Assembly (NCBI RefSeq): GCF_013394595.1
Contig: NZ_CP053348.1
Coordinates: 4,126,501 to 4,190,500, forward strand
Source: Winogradskyella forsetii
GTDB lineage: Bacteria; Bacteroidota; Bacteroidia; Flavobacteriales; Flavobacteriaceae
Direction: 5' to 3'
DNA length: 64,000 nt
A model generated the notes under the pieces. The model saw nothing but the letters and a program-made list of their open reading frames with translations. It was not told where the DNA came from and searched no databases. Of this stretch, positions 46,785 to 56,951 are shown one piece after another. Within the stretch, counting starts at the first letter, position 1. Every line of letters begins with the position of its first letter. A program made the position numbers and the translations under genes.

Positions 46785-47192
46785 ATGTTAAAAGAATTCA
46801 AAGAATTTGCAATGAAGGGTAACCTTGTAGACATTGCTGTAGGTTTTGTAATGGGTGCTGCTTTTAAAGAAGTCGTTTCCTCGTTTACGGGAGGCATTGT
46901 ATCGCCATTAATTGGTATGATTTTCGAAGCTGACTTTAAAGCTCTAAGATACCAATTAAAAGAAGGCAGTTTAAATGATGCCGGTGAAATGGTGGGTGAT
47001 GTGTATCTTGAATATGGTACATTCCTCACTAACGTTATTGACTTTATCATTGTAGCATTCGTGATGTTCCTTGTTGTTAAAGGCGTTAATAGAATGAAAA
47101 AGAAAGAAGAGCCTGCTCCAGAGGCTCCTGCAGGTCCGTCTGAAATTGATTTATTAAAAGAAATAAGGGATTCTTTGCAAAATAAGAAATAA
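46785..47192 (+). CDS. mscL: large-conductance mechanosensitive channel
   Basis: Homopentameric inner-membrane channel that opens on osmotic downshock (135 aa). First transmembrane helix GNLVDIAVGFVMGAAF with the conserved gate, second helix FIIVAFVMFLVVKGVNRM, then a charged C-terminal helix (SEIDLLKEIRDSL). Followed by a strong terminator. Confidence 0.97.
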   Translation: MLKEFKEFAMKGNLVDIAVGFVMGAAFKEVVSSFTGGIVSPLIGMIFEADFKALRYQLKEGSLNDAGEMVGDVYLEYGTFLTNVIDFIIVAFVMFLVVKGVNRMKKKEEPAPEAPAGPSEIDLLKEIRDSLQNKK

Positions 47193-47224
47193 TTAGCGTC
47201 ACCGCTACACTACTATTTTTAACC

Positions 47225-47255
47225 AAACCCAGACTTAAAAGGTCTGGGTTTTTCT
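47225..47255 (+). terminator. terminator after mscL
   Basis: AAACCCAGAC (47225-47234) pairs with GTCTGGGTTT (47242-47251), loop of 7, followed by T-rich sequence. Confidence 0.9.
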
Positions 47256-47352
47256 TTTTAGTTAGCAAAGCATTGCAAAGTTAATAATAGATGCCTTTAT
47301 TTTTTATCACATTCTTATAACTCAATTGAACGATTTACTTAAAGAAAAATGA

Positions 47353-47360
47353 TAATTTTG
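47353..47360 (+). promoter_or_regulatory. -7 promoter element for asd
   Basis: TAATTTTG, a perfect TAnnTTTG, 22 bases upstream of the asd ATG; a TTG lies 24 bases further upstream. Confidence 0.5.
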
Positions 47361-47382
47361 ACTGTTTTAAATATTTTGATTT

Positions 47383-48372
47383 ATGAAAGTAGCAATTGTA
47401 GGTGCAACAGGTTTGGTAGGAAATGTGATGCTCAAAGTTTTAGAAGAGCGTAATTTCCCGATGGATGAATTATTATTAGTAGCTTCAGAACGTTCTGTTG
47501 GTAAAAAAATAAAATACAAAGGAAAAGACATTAGTGTCATTAGCATTCCAAGTGCCATTGAAGCACGTCCGGATATTGCGTTGTTCTCTGCTGGTGGCAA
47601 TACGTCTTTAGAATGGGCTCCAAAATTTGCAGAAGTCGGTACAACGGTTATCGATAATTCTTCAGCTTGGCGAATGGATGCATCCAAAAAATTGGTGGTT
47701 CCAGAAATTAATGCCAACCAACTATCTAAAAGCGACAAGATTATTGCCAATCCAAACTGTTCAACCATACAAATGGTAATGGCATTGGCACCACTTCATA
47801 GAAAATATAAAATTAAACGTATTGTTGTTTCTACGTATCAATCCGTATCTGGTACAGGTGTAAAAGCTGTAGCACAGATGGAAAATGAGATTTTAGGTAA
47901 AAAAGGCGAAATGGCATATCCGCATCCAATTCATAAAAATGCCATTCCGCATTGCGATGTTTTTGAAGACAATGGTTATACCAAAGAAGAAATGAAATTG
48001 GTTAATGAAACTCAAAAAATCTTAGATGATCGTACTATTGCCGTAACAGCAACAGCGGTGAGAATTCCAACAGCCGGTGGACATAGCGAAGCGATTAATG
48101 TAGAATTTGAAAATGATTTTGACCTCACTGAAGTAAGACAATTGCTGGATGAAGCAGATGGTGTCACTATTCAAGATAATTTAGAGGTCAATGTCTATCC
48201 TATGCCAATGTATGCCAACGGAAAAGATGATGTATTTGTTGGTCGTATAAGACGGGATGGTTCACAACCAAACACGTTGAATATGTGGGTTGTTAGTGAT
48301 AACCTTAGAAAAGGTGCTGCTACCAATACCGTTCAGATAGCTGAATATCTTATCGATAATGCTTTAGTATAA
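47383..48372 (+). CDS. asd: aspartate-semialdehyde dehydrogenase
   Basis: Reduces aspartyl phosphate to aspartate semialdehyde with NADPH, leading to lysine/diaminopimelate, threonine and methionine (329 aa). NADP-binding GATGLVGNVML at the N terminus, active-site Cys126 in NPNCSTIQ, and the catalytic His in TAGGHSEAINVE. No other gene of the pathway is adjacent. Confidence 0.96.
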   Translation: MKVAIVGATGLVGNVMLKVLEERNFPMDELLLVASERSVGKKIKYKGKDISVISIPSAIEARPDIALFSAGGNTSLEWAPKFAEVGTTVIDNSSAWRMDASKKLVVPEINANQLSKSDKIIANPNCSTIQMVMALAPLHRKYKIKRIVVSTYQSVSGTGVKAVAQMENEILGKKGEMAYPHPIHKNAIPHCDVFEDNGYTKEEMKLVNETQKILDDRTIAVTATAVRIPTAGGHSEAINVEFENDFDLTEVRQLLDEADGVTIQDNLEVNVYPMPMYANGKDDVFVGRIRRDGSQPNTLNMWVVSDNLRKGAATNTVQIAEYLIDNALV

Positions 48373-48527
48373 AGCCCTTTAGCTCAAAAATAAATTTTTC
48401 AAAATAGCGATAAATTTGTGTATTTCAACTAATTAATTATTTAGTTAGTTTTTATAGTATTTATATTGCCTTTCTGTTTTACCATTAAGTTTTTCGTTTA
48501 TTGATACTAGTCAAATAACGAAAGTCT

Positions 48528-48535
48528 TATATTTG
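48528..48535 (+). promoter_or_regulatory. -7 promoter element for the prolyl oligopeptidase gene
   Basis: TATATTTG, a perfect TAnnTTTG, 34 bases upstream of the ATG; a TTG lies 24 bases further upstream. Confidence 0.5.
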
Positions 48536-48569
48536 AAGTAAATGATATTTATTTCAAAAAAAACCAATT

Positions 48570-50735
48570 ATGAAAAATTTACTTCTTGTGGCATTAGTAC
48601 TGAGTATTTTTGTTTCCTGTAAAAATGAAGCTGAAACTTTGAAAACTATTACTGTAGATTATCCAGAAACCAATAAAGTTATCGTTACGGATACTTTCTT
48701 TGGTGAGACTTTAGATGACCCTTACCGATGGTTAGAAGATGACCGAAGTAAAGAAACCGAAGCTTGGGTCAAGGCCCAAAATGAGGTCACCTTTGGCTAT
48801 TTGGAAAATATTCCTTATCGAGAAGAATTAAAAGAACGACTGACCAAACTTTGGAATTACGAAAAAATCGGTTCACCATTTAAGGAAGGAGATTACACCT
48901 ATTTTTATAAAAATGATGGCTTACAAAACCAATATGTCATTTACAGATACAAAACTGGAGATGATCCAAGTACGGCAGAAGTATTCTTAGATCCCAATAC
49001 GTTTAGGGAAGATGGCACAATTTCCTTAGGAGGCACCAGCTTTTCAAAAGATGGTAAAACCTTAGCTTATGCTATTTCTGAAGGCGGAAGTGATTGGAGA
49101 AAAATTCTAATTATGAATACCGAAACCAAAGAAATCGTAGAAGATACTTTGGTGGACATCAAATTCAGTGGCATGTCTTGGTACAAAAATGAAGGCTTCT
49201 ACTACTCTAGCTACGACAAACCAAAAGGCAGCGAACTCTCTGCAAAAACAGATCAACATAAAGTTTATTATCACAAATTAGGCACAAAACAATCAGATGA
49301 TCAATTAATTTTTGGAGGTACACCTGAAGAAAAACACAGGTATGTTGGTGGTAGAGTTTCTGAAGATGATAAATATCTTATGATATCAGCAGGCGTATCT
49401 ACATCCGGAAACAAGCTTTTTATTAAAGATTTAACGAAACCAAATAGCAAGTTTACAACAATTTTAAACCATACGGATAGCGATACAGGTGTTCTAGAAA
49501 ACTTGGGAACAAAACTTTTTCTGGTTACCAATTTGAATGCACCAAACCAGAAAATCGTAACGGTTGATGCCTCCAATCCAAGTCCTGAAAACTGGGTAGA
49601 TTTTATTCCAGAAACTGAAAACGTTTTAAGTCCATCGACTGGTGGTGGCTACTTTTTTGCCAATTATATGGTTGATGCCGTTTCTAAAATATTGCAATAC
49701 GATTATGATGGCAAATTAGTTAGAGAGGTCGAATTACCTGGTGTAGGAAGCGCAGGCGGTTTTGGTGCAAAGAAAGAGGAGAAAGAATTATATTACTCTT
49801 TTACGAATTATGTAACGCCTGGTAGTATTTATAAATATGATATAGACAAAGGCACTTCAGAACTATACAGAAAACCGAGTATTGATTTCAACCCAGAAGA
49901 CTACGAAAGCAAACAAGTTTTTTACAACTCTAAAGATGGTACAAAAGTGCCAATGATTATAACCCATAAAAAAGGTTTAAAGCTAAATGGCCAAAACCCA
50001 ACAATTCTTTATGGATATGGTGGATTTAATGTCAGTTTAACACCAAGTTTCAGCATCGCCAATGCAGTTTGGATGGAACAAGGCGGCATCTATGCCGTAC
50101 CTAACCTAAGAGGAGGCGGTGAATATGGAAAAGCATGGCATAATGCTGGTACAAAACTTCAAAAACAAAATGTATTTGATGATTTTATTGCAGCCGCAGA
50201 ATATCTCATTTCTGAAAAATATACGTCTTCAGATTATTTAGCGATAAGAGGAGGATCTAATGGTGGTTTATTAGTTGGAGCGACCATGACACAACGCCCA
50301 GAACTAATGAAGGTGGCTTTACCTGCTGTTGGTGTTTTAGATATGCTGCGCTACCATACATTTACGGCTGGTGCTGGTTGGGCTTACGATTATGGTACCG
50401 CAGAAGACAGCGAAGAAATGTTCAATTACCTTAAAGGTTATTCTCCAGTGCATAACGTAAAGGAAGGTGTAGCCTATCCTGCAACTATGGTGACTACAGG
50501 AGATCATGACGATAGAGTGGTGCCAGCACACAGTTTTAAATTTGCTGCCGAATTACAAAGCAAGCAAACTGGCAACAACCCAACGCTTATAAGAATTGAA
50601 ACAGACGCTGGTCATGGCGCAGGCACACCTGTAAGCAAAACCATTGAGCAATACGCTGATATTTTTGGATTTACACTTTATAATATGGGATTTGAAGTAT
50701 TACCAACAAAGACCGAAGAAAAATTAAAAGGCTAA
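48570..50735 (+). CDS. prolyl oligopeptidase (S9A), lipoprotein form
   Basis: A 721-aa serine peptidase that cleaves short proline-containing peptides. The N-terminal lipobox IFVSC (Cys17) predicts export and lipidation, unlike the cytoplasmic animal enzyme. The early segment [11 protein letters not shown] is typical of the family, a beta-propeller follows, and the C-terminal hydrolase has Ser563 (RGGSNGG), the acid in GDHDDRVVP and His in DAGHGAG. The next gene follows after 27 bases and starts with TTG. Confidence 0.93.
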   Translation: MKNLLLVALVLSIFVSCKNEAETLKTITVDYPETNKVIVTDTFFGETLDDPYRWLEDDRSKETEAWVKAQNEVTFGYLENIPYREELKERLTKLWNYEKIGSPFKEGDYTYFYKNDGLQNQYVIYRYKTGDDPSTAEVFLDPNTFREDGTISLGGTSFSKDGKTLAYAISEGGSDWRKILIMNTETKEIVEDTLVDIKFSGMSWYKNEGFYYSSYDKPKGSELSAKTDQHKVYYHKLGTKQSDDQLIFGGTPEEKHRYVGGRVSEDDKYLMISAGVSTSGNKLFIKDLTKPNSKFTTILNHTDSDTGVLENLGTKLFLVTNLNAPNQKIVTVDASNPSPENWVDFIPETENVLSPSTGGGYFFANYMVDAVSKILQYDYDGKLVREVELPGVGSAGGFGAKKEEKELYYSFTNYVTPGSIYKYDIDKGTSELYRKPSIDFNPEDYESKQVFYNSKDGTKVPMIITHKKGLKLNGQNPTILYGYGGFNVSLTPSFSIANAVWMEQGGIYAVPNLRGGGEYGKAWHNAGTKLQKQNVFDDFIAAAEYLISEKYTSSDYLAIRGGSNGGLLVGATMTQRPELMKVALPAVGVLDMLRYHTFTAGAGWAYDYGTAEDSEEMFNYLKGYSPVHNVKEGVAYPATMVTTGDHDDRVVPAHSFKFAAELQSKQTGNNPTLIRIETDAGHGAGTPVSKTIEQYADIFGFTLYNMGFEVLPTKTEEKLKG

Positions 50736-50762
50736 TTTTAGCTATTAAACAAACCTCAGTAA

Positions 50763-52835
50763 TTGTCACTTAACCAACTACACAAACAGCTAAAGGAAAA
50801 GAACATAAAGTTTCTTTTTACAGACTATTACGATACCATTGTGCACAGACATGTGCACCCAAATTATGTACAAAGAATTTGGGCTAAGCTAATGATAAGG
50901 GAATTGGGTTTAGCAATATCAATTGATGAACTCTATTTCATTAGGCAAGAATCTAGTAAATACCTAGTTGAAGTGTTAAATAAAACCACTGATGAAATTC
51001 CATATGATACTTTAAAGAAGGAAATTTGCAAACGCCTTATTAATGCAGATATTATTTCTATTGAAAGCAAGCCAGATTTTATGACCCTTTTTGAAGCTGT
51101 TGATGCAAGGGCAGAATCGAGTGTTCAATATTTAAACCAGGATGTATTGGATACTTTGAAGTATTTTAAAGCCAATGGTGGAAAAGTGTATTTGATTTCA
51201 GATTTTTATGGATCTAGAACACTTTTTGAAAGATTATTGTCGCATCATGGGATCTTGGATTTGTTTGACGGTATTTACAGTTCTGCAGAACTAGAAAAAA
51301 GCAAGCATAGTGGTGAAGTTTATGGTCCTATTATTTCAGAATTGTCAATTGACCCAAAAGAGGCCATGATGATTGGTGATAATCTAAGAAGCGATTACAA
51401 CAATGCTATAAAAAACGGTCTCAGTGCATACCATTTACCACATAAAAAATACCTCAAAAAGAATAAAAGGAATAATTTCGGAAATGATAAAAAGCGTGTA
51501 AAACAAATTATTAATAAGGTTTACAAAACCTGTAAAAAAGAAGCTTCTTTTCCCTATACCGAATTTATTATTCCATATCATACGTTTGTGGAGCGTATGT
51601 ATGAAACTGCTAGAAGAAAGAACATTAAAGATTTATTCTTCTTGTCTCGTGAAGGTCAATATTTAAAAAGATTATTCGATTCTTATCAAGAATTCACACT
51701 TATTGATGAAAGCTGGAGAATAAACACCCATTATTTAAAGATATCACGGCATGCAGCACTTCAGATGTCTTTGAAACCTATTGAAGAAGAACCGTTCACA
51801 TTTCTAAATTTAAAGTATAAAAATCTCGCTGTAGATGATTTTTTAATCGCACTTAATTGTTCCGATGAATTAAGAAGCCAAATCATTGCAGAACTTAAGG
51901 TTGAAGCCCATACTAAAATAGAAGATTTCTTTAAAACATCAATTTTTGAAAAACTAAAACAAAATAAGGCCTTACGGGATTATTATGATACCCACAGAAA
52001 ATCGAGTAACCAAGCTTTTAAAGCTTATGTCGCTTCTTTTAATGTAAATATCGAAGAAGATGGTATTAGCCTTGTAGATATTGGATGGGGAGGCACAATG
52101 CAAGAGGCCATTTATGAATTCTTTGATCATAAAATTCCTGTTACGGGTTATTATTTAGGTCTGGGAAATATTTATAATATACAACCCAACACCAAACGTT
52201 ACGGACTCGTTTCTTCCATAATGCCTTATACAGATTATTACGATCATATATTAATGGCCAACCAACAACTATACGAACAATTTTCTGGTGCAGACCACGG
52301 TAGTGCTTTTGATTATAGTGAAGATGCGGATGGTTACGTAATAGAATTTCATAAGCCTGAAGAAAAATGGTTATATGACAACCATATAAAGGCGCATCAA
52401 GAACAAATGTTTGGTTTCCATAAATCATTGTTGAAAAGTCTTGAGCCTGTATGTTATAGTGAAGAAACAATGCAAGACGCTATTTCTAAAACAGCCCTAA
52501 AATCAGGAATGTTTCAAGGTTCAAGAAAACTCAAATTTTTAGATACGCTAAGCCATGGATTTTATCAAAATGTTGGTGATAACCAGGTTGGAATAACCTA
52601 TGAACCACCAAAAATTGAAAATCCGATAAAAATGGGCATTCAGTTTTTACTAACTCCCGAAAAGTTCTTTAGATACTTAGTTAAACTAGAGCCAATGCTT
52701 TATAAGAAAAATAAGATCATTGCATTTTTTACACCGATGTCTCTTATTTATCTTTATTTTGGAATTAATAAGTTGATCAGATTTAAGGTTTTACATCGTT
52801 ATTTCTTGTTGAAGTATAACATCTTTAACAAATAG
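50763..52835 (+). CDS. two-domain protein with N-terminal HAD-like phosphatase domain
   Basis: A 690-aa cytoplasmic protein. The N-terminal third is a HAD hydrolase: TDYYDTIV (21-25, DxxDT variant of motif I), VYLISDF (motif II) and MIGDNLRSDYNNA (motif IV). The second part has segments FFLSREGQYLKRLFD, ISRHAALQ and VDIGWGGTMQEAIYEF, found in large HAD proteins of capsular polysaccharide clusters. The last 80 residues are basic and hydrophobic. The start is TTG directly after an in-frame stop, so no earlier start is possible. Substrate unknown; no polysaccharide cluster is visible here. Confidence 0.8.
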   Translation: MSLNQLHKQLKEKNIKFLFTDYYDTIVHRHVHPNYVQRIWAKLMIRELGLAISIDELYFIRQESSKYLVEVLNKTTDEIPYDTLKKEICKRLINADIISIESKPDFMTLFEAVDARAESSVQYLNQDVLDTLKYFKANGGKVYLISDFYGSRTLFERLLSHHGILDLFDGIYSSAELEKSKHSGEVYGPIISELSIDPKEAMMIGDNLRSDYNNAIKNGLSAYHLPHKKYLKKNKRNNFGNDKKRVKQIINKVYKTCKKEASFPYTEFIIPYHTFVERMYETARRKNIKDLFFLSREGQYLKRLFDSYQEFTLIDESWRINTHYLKISRHAALQMSLKPIEEEPFTFLNLKYKNLAVDDFLIALNCSDELRSQIIAELKVEAHTKIEDFFKTSIFEKLKQNKALRDYYDTHRKSSNQAFKAYVASFNVNIEEDGISLVDIGWGGTMQEAIYEFFDHKIPVTGYYLGLGNIYNIQPNTKRYGLVSSIMPYTDYYDHILMANQQLYEQFSGADHGSAFDYSEDADGYVIEFHKPEEKWLYDNHIKAHQEQMFGFHKSLLKSLEPVCYSEETMQDAISKTALKSGMFQGSRKLKFLDTLSHGFYQNVGDNQVGITYEPPKIENPIKMGIQFLLTPEKFFRYLVKLEPMLYKKNKIIAFFTPMSLIYLYFGINKLIRFKVLHRYFLLKYNIFNK

Positions 52836-52998
52836 TTATATTTTAAGATAAAACCCTTAATTGGTAATAAAAAAAATTAAATTTAGAACTTATTGGTCAT
52901 TTAAAGTAGGGCTTTTGCTCACTTAATTGTCTTATAAGTGAATACTGGTTAAAATTCAGAATATCGCTATTAAATCGTTTCTACGTATAACATTGCAG

Positions 52999-54357
52999 AT
53001 GAAAAAAAATTACATTCTTTTTTTATATCTTGTTTTGCTCCTATGTTCTTGCGGTAAGGATGATGGTATAAACCCATTACCACTTGAAACTAATCCGGAT
53101 AGTATTTCGATTGTACAGAATTCAGAAACTGAAATTTTTATATTTTTAAATGATTCTAATATTCCTTCAAACGGAAACTTAACCCTAACCAGCGCATTAA
53201 GAGGAAATGCTATTATTTTAGAAAATAGCACTCCTAATGACATAAGTGATGATAGCATAAAATATACAGCGAACGCAAATGAAATTGGTGTAGATGATTT
53301 TGAATATACAATCTGTACAACTTCAGGAGATTGTAGAACTGAACGTATATCAATAACCATCGTTTCAGAATCAACAGTTGCCTTCAACTTAGAAAACGTT
53401 CCGTATCAAACGCTTTCAGAATACAACTTTTTTGAAGGAAGCCTCAAGGAATTAAACCCAAACTTTGGAGTAGTTCCATATACTTTAAACTCCGCTTTAT
53501 TTTCGGATTATGCCAAAAAAAAACGATTTGTATGGATGCCCAATAACACTAAGGCATCTTATATTAACGATGATGTTTCTTTGGATTTTCCTATTGGTGC
53601 CGTTTTAATAAAAAACTTTTATTATAACCATGTGCTTCCAAATGATGAAACACAGCTAATTGAAACCCGCTTAATGATCAGAAAAAACGAAGGTTGGGTA
53701 TTTGCCAATTACGTTTGGAACGATGCGCAAGATGAAGCCAACCTAGATCTCAATGGTAGTTTTGTAGATTTGCAATGGCTGGAGAATGGCGAAGTAAACA
53801 CCGTACAATATAGAATTCCTTCCGAAGCAAAGTGCTTTACCTGTCACAAAATATTGGAAACACCAGAGCCCATTGGGCCAAAACCAAGGAACTTAAACCT
53901 TGAATATGACTATGAAGATGGCTTTGAAAATCAACTTGATAAATTAGTGTCTTTGGGCTATCTTGACAATTCAATGCCAGAAACCATTTCGCGCTTACCA
54001 AATTATAACGATATTTCCGAGCCTTTAGAATCAAGAGTTAGAGCTTATCTAGAAATTAATTGTGCACATTGCCATTCTGAAGAAACGCATTGTTCTTATA
54101 GACCTATGCGATTTGGATATAACGATAGTGAAGAATATGTAAATATGGGTGTATGTGTAGATGCAGACACAGATCTTGGAGAAGACCTTGGTCATATTAT
54201 TGAACCAGGAGACGCACGAAACTCAGTTTTGCATTTTAGACTCAGTTCCTTAGAACCCTCAACCAGAATGCCACTTCTTGGAAGAAGCTTAAGACATAAT
54301 GAAGGAGTTGACCTTATAGAAGAATGGATAGACTCTTTAAACACAGATTGCAACTAA
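52999..54357 (+). CDS. diheme c-type cytochrome lipoprotein
   Basis: A 452-aa lipoprotein: lipobox LLLCSC near residue 18, an N-terminal beta domain of cadherin-like type (about 25-125), then a domain with two heme c motifs, CFTCH (279-283) and CAHCH (355-359). This matches the family of SO_2930-type diheme cytochromes, whose electron partner is not known to me. The start is ATG 52999; a TTG two codons upstream is less likely. The FG-GAP/UnbV gene follows after 12 bases, so the two are probably one operon. Confidence 0.82.
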   Translation: MKKNYILFLYLVLLLCSCGKDDGINPLPLETNPDSISIVQNSETEIFIFLNDSNIPSNGNLTLTSALRGNAIILENSTPNDISDDSIKYTANANEIGVDDFEYTICTTSGDCRTERISITIVSESTVAFNLENVPYQTLSEYNFFEGSLKELNPNFGVVPYTLNSALFSDYAKKKRFVWMPNNTKASYINDDVSLDFPIGAVLIKNFYYNHVLPNDETQLIETRLMIRKNEGWVFANYVWNDAQDEANLDLNGSFVDLQWLENGEVNTVQYRIPSEAKCFTCHKILETPEPIGPKPRNLNLEYDYEDGFENQLDKLVSLGYLDNSMPETISRLPNYNDISEPLESRVRAYLEINCAHCHSEETHCSYRPMRFGYNDSEEYVNMGVCVDADTDLGEDLGHIIEPGDARNSVLHFRLSSLEPSTRMPLLGRSLRHNEGVDLIEEWIDSLNTDCN

Positions 54358-54369
54358 AAATAATTAAAC

Positions 54370-56847
54370 ATGAAAAAAACTCTACTAATTACATTGCTTT
54401 TTACTTTGTTTTGCTTTTATGCACATGCACAAGTATTAAACCAATCTGCAAACTGGCCTAACGAAAATTGGAGCCTTTCAGGTACTTACAACGCGACTTA
54501 CCTATACGAAAACCCAACAGTAATTGGAGGCTCTTCCTCCTTTTCGTTTGATGATGACGATGCTGGAGGTACTTCAGACAATACTGTAGCTGTTGAATCA
54601 CCCATTGTAGATCTCTCAGCCGCATTCAATACAGATGAAACAGAAATTAGTGTTGCTTTTCAATATGTCTACAGAATTTTTGGTGCTGAGGAGTTTAGGT
54701 TACAGTACTGGGATGCTGATACCAGCCAATGGACAAATTGGGGAGAAGCAATTGCAGCAAATTCTAATTTTGGGTCAGATTTCTGCACCAGAACGCGTAC
54801 TACTTTTACTAGTGACTTATTATCTATTTCGGCATTTACCACTAATCAGTTGCAAAACTTCAAGTATCGAATTTTTTATAATGATAACGAGACTTATGGA
54901 TGGGGATTTTGTATGGACGCGCCAAACATTAGTTCTTCAGAACCGCCAGCATGTCCTAGTGTACTTAATTTAATAGCTAGTAACGTTAATGCCAATAGTG
55001 CACAAGCCACTTGGACTATCGGAAGTTCAGAAACCTCTTGGCAAGTCGCTATCCGCCTAGCTTCAGAAAATGCACCAGCCTCAGGAACAACCACCAGTAA
55101 TACCACTTATACTTTTTCTAGTTTGGCTCAAGAAACAGACTATACAATCTATGTTAGGGCAGTTTGTGGATCAGAAGGCTTTAGTCTTTGGAAAACCATA
55201 AGTATTACAACAGGTACCGATTTATCTGGATATCCGGTAACGTTTACGGCAAATTCTATAAATACAACAGGAAGCTATGACATTGCTTTAGTGGATCTTA
55301 ACGGCGATTTTTTAGATGATGTGGTTTCTGTGAGCTCAACGAATATAAATGTACATTACCAGCTAGCTACAGGTGGTTATAATGCTGTAAATATTACCAC
55401 AAGTCCAGCAGATAATTTGCCTACATGGAGTTTGGCCGCAGGAGATTTTGATAAAAATGGCTATAATGATCTAGTATACGGTTCAACAAGCGGAGTAACA
55501 TTTATGAAAGCCAATGAAACAGGTACTGGATATACGGAAATATCGGGTTCTGAGGACATATTCTCTCAACGAACTAATTTTGTGGATATCAATAATGATG
55601 GAAATTTGGATGCTTTTGTTTGCCACGATGTTCAGGCAAACGTATATTTCATTAATGATGGTTCTGGTAATTTGACTTTTTATCAAGGGCGAAGTCCAGG
55701 TATTGTTCCAAACGGGTTAGGGCTAACTCCTGGTGGTGGAAACTACGGTACGGTTTGGATTGACTATGATAATGATCGTGATATGGACATGTTTATTGCC
55801 AAATGTCGAGGTGGATCTACAACCATTAGTACCAACGAACTTTGGAGAAATGATGGCAACGGCATTTTTGTAAATGTGGCAGATACGGGATGGTACAACA
55901 CTACTTATCCAAGTGATGGCCATAACAACGCTTCTAATTTAGGCGACAATGTACAGACTTGGTCTTCCGCTTGGGGAGATTTTGACAATGATGGTGATAT
56001 GGATGTTTATGTTGGTGCAAGCAATGATACTAATGGCGATTCTAAACTTATGCGTAATAATGGTGATGGTACGTTTACAGATGTCACTGCTGGCTCAGGT
56101 GTATTAGCTGCTAATATGGGTACAGAAAATGCACCAGCGGATTTTGATAATGATGGCTATGTGGATATTCTATCCAATGGCGATGTTTTGTTTAATAATG
56201 GCGATTTTACCTTTTCAAATTACGCCTCCAATATGCCACCGAGTGGAGCTATTGGAGATGCAAATAACGATGGCTTTTTAGATGTTTTTAGAAGTGGCAA
56301 TATACACATCAACAACACCAATACTAATAATTGGATTAAAATCAACACGGTCGGAACTGTTAGTAATATTAATGGTATTGGAGCTAGAGTCGAAATCCTT
56401 ACACCATCGGGAATCCAAATTAGAGACGTCAGAAGTGGTGAAGGCTTTGAGTTCATGAGTTCATTAAATACGCATTTTGGAATTGGTACGGATACCAGCA
56501 TTACTAGCATGACAATTTATTGGCCTTCTGGAATTGTAGACTATATTTCTAATCCAGCAATTAATACAACACATACTATTGTAGAAGGATCTGCATTAAG
56601 TGTTATTGACGAAACTTTGGCGGATCTTTCTGTTTACCCTAACCCTGTTGAGGATGAACTTACAATAAAAACGTCAGCCGATATCATTAATAAAATAGCT
56701 ACAATTTTTGATTTAAATGGAAAACGTGTGCTTAACCTAAAACTGAAATCAACTACTATTGATGTTTCATATTTAACAAGTGGCGTTTACTTTTTAAGAT
56801 TGGAATCTGAAGGAAAAATTATGAAACGAAAGTTTATAAAGAAATAG
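54370..56847 (+). CDS. FG-GAP/VCBS and ASPIC/UnbV protein with T9SS type A signal
   Basis: An 825-aa secreted protein: signal peptide ending YAHAQ, a fibronectin-III-like domain (about 195-280; ATWTIGSSETSWQVAIR), a propeller of FG-GAP/VCBS repeats with calcium loops such as DINNDGNLD, DYDNDRDMD, DFDNDGDMD and DANNDGFLD, an ASPIC/UnbV domain (NWIKINTVG, GIGARVEI, GFGIG-like HFGIGTD, about 655-740), and a C-terminal type A sorting domain (LSVYPNPVEDELTI, IFDLNGKRV, LTSGVYFLRLE, KRKFIKK). It should be surface-exposed through the type IX system. It is paired with the diheme cytochrome gene. Confidence 0.92.
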   Translation: MKKTLLITLLFTLFCFYAHAQVLNQSANWPNENWSLSGTYNATYLYENPTVIGGSSSFSFDDDDAGGTSDNTVAVESPIVDLSAAFNTDETEISVAFQYVYRIFGAEEFRLQYWDADTSQWTNWGEAIAANSNFGSDFCTRTRTTFTSDLLSISAFTTNQLQNFKYRIFYNDNETYGWGFCMDAPNISSSEPPACPSVLNLIASNVNANSAQATWTIGSSETSWQVAIRLASENAPASGTTTSNTTYTFSSLAQETDYTIYVRAVCGSEGFSLWKTISITTGTDLSGYPVTFTANSINTTGSYDIALVDLNGDFLDDVVSVSSTNINVHYQLATGGYNAVNITTSPADNLPTWSLAAGDFDKNGYNDLVYGSTSGVTFMKANETGTGYTEISGSEDIFSQRTNFVDINNDGNLDAFVCHDVQANVYFINDGSGNLTFYQGRSPGIVPNGLGLTPGGGNYGTVWIDYDNDRDMDMFIAKCRGGSTTISTNELWRNDGNGIFVNVADTGWYNTTYPSDGHNNASNLGDNVQTWSSAWGDFDNDGDMDVYVGASNDTNGDSKLMRNNGDGTFTDVTAGSGVLAANMGTENAPADFDNDGYVDILSNGDVLFNNGDFTFSNYASNMPPSGAIGDANNDGFLDVFRSGNIHINNTNTNNWIKINTVGTVSNINGIGARVEILTPSGIQIRDVRSGEGFEFMSSLNTHFGIGTDTSITSMTIYWPSGIVDYISNPAINTTHTIVEGSALSVIDETLADLSVYPNPVEDELTIKTSADIINKIATIFDLNGKRVLNLKLKSTTIDVSYLTSGVYFLRLESEGKIMKRKFIKK

Positions 56848-56881
56848 ACTCCTGCGTCCACAAAATTGACAGAAATAATAT

Positions 56882-56917
56882 AAACCGTCCTGATTAAAAT
56901 CGGGATGGTTTTTTTAT
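56882..56917 (+). terminator. terminator of the cytochrome/UnbV operon
   Basis: AACCGTCCTGAT pairs with ATCGGGATGGTT with two G-U pairs, followed by seven T's. Confidence 0.85.
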
Positions 56918-56939
56918 TACAATTCTTCCTTGAAACGCA

Positions 56940-56947
56940 TATCTTTG
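56940..56947 (+). promoter_or_regulatory. -7 promoter element for the ABC ATPase gene
   Basis: TATCTTTG, a perfect TAnnTTTG, ends only 4 bases before the ATG at 56952. Transcription would start at or next to the start codon, so the mRNA may be leaderless. Confidence 0.55.
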
Positions 56948-56951
56948 CATT

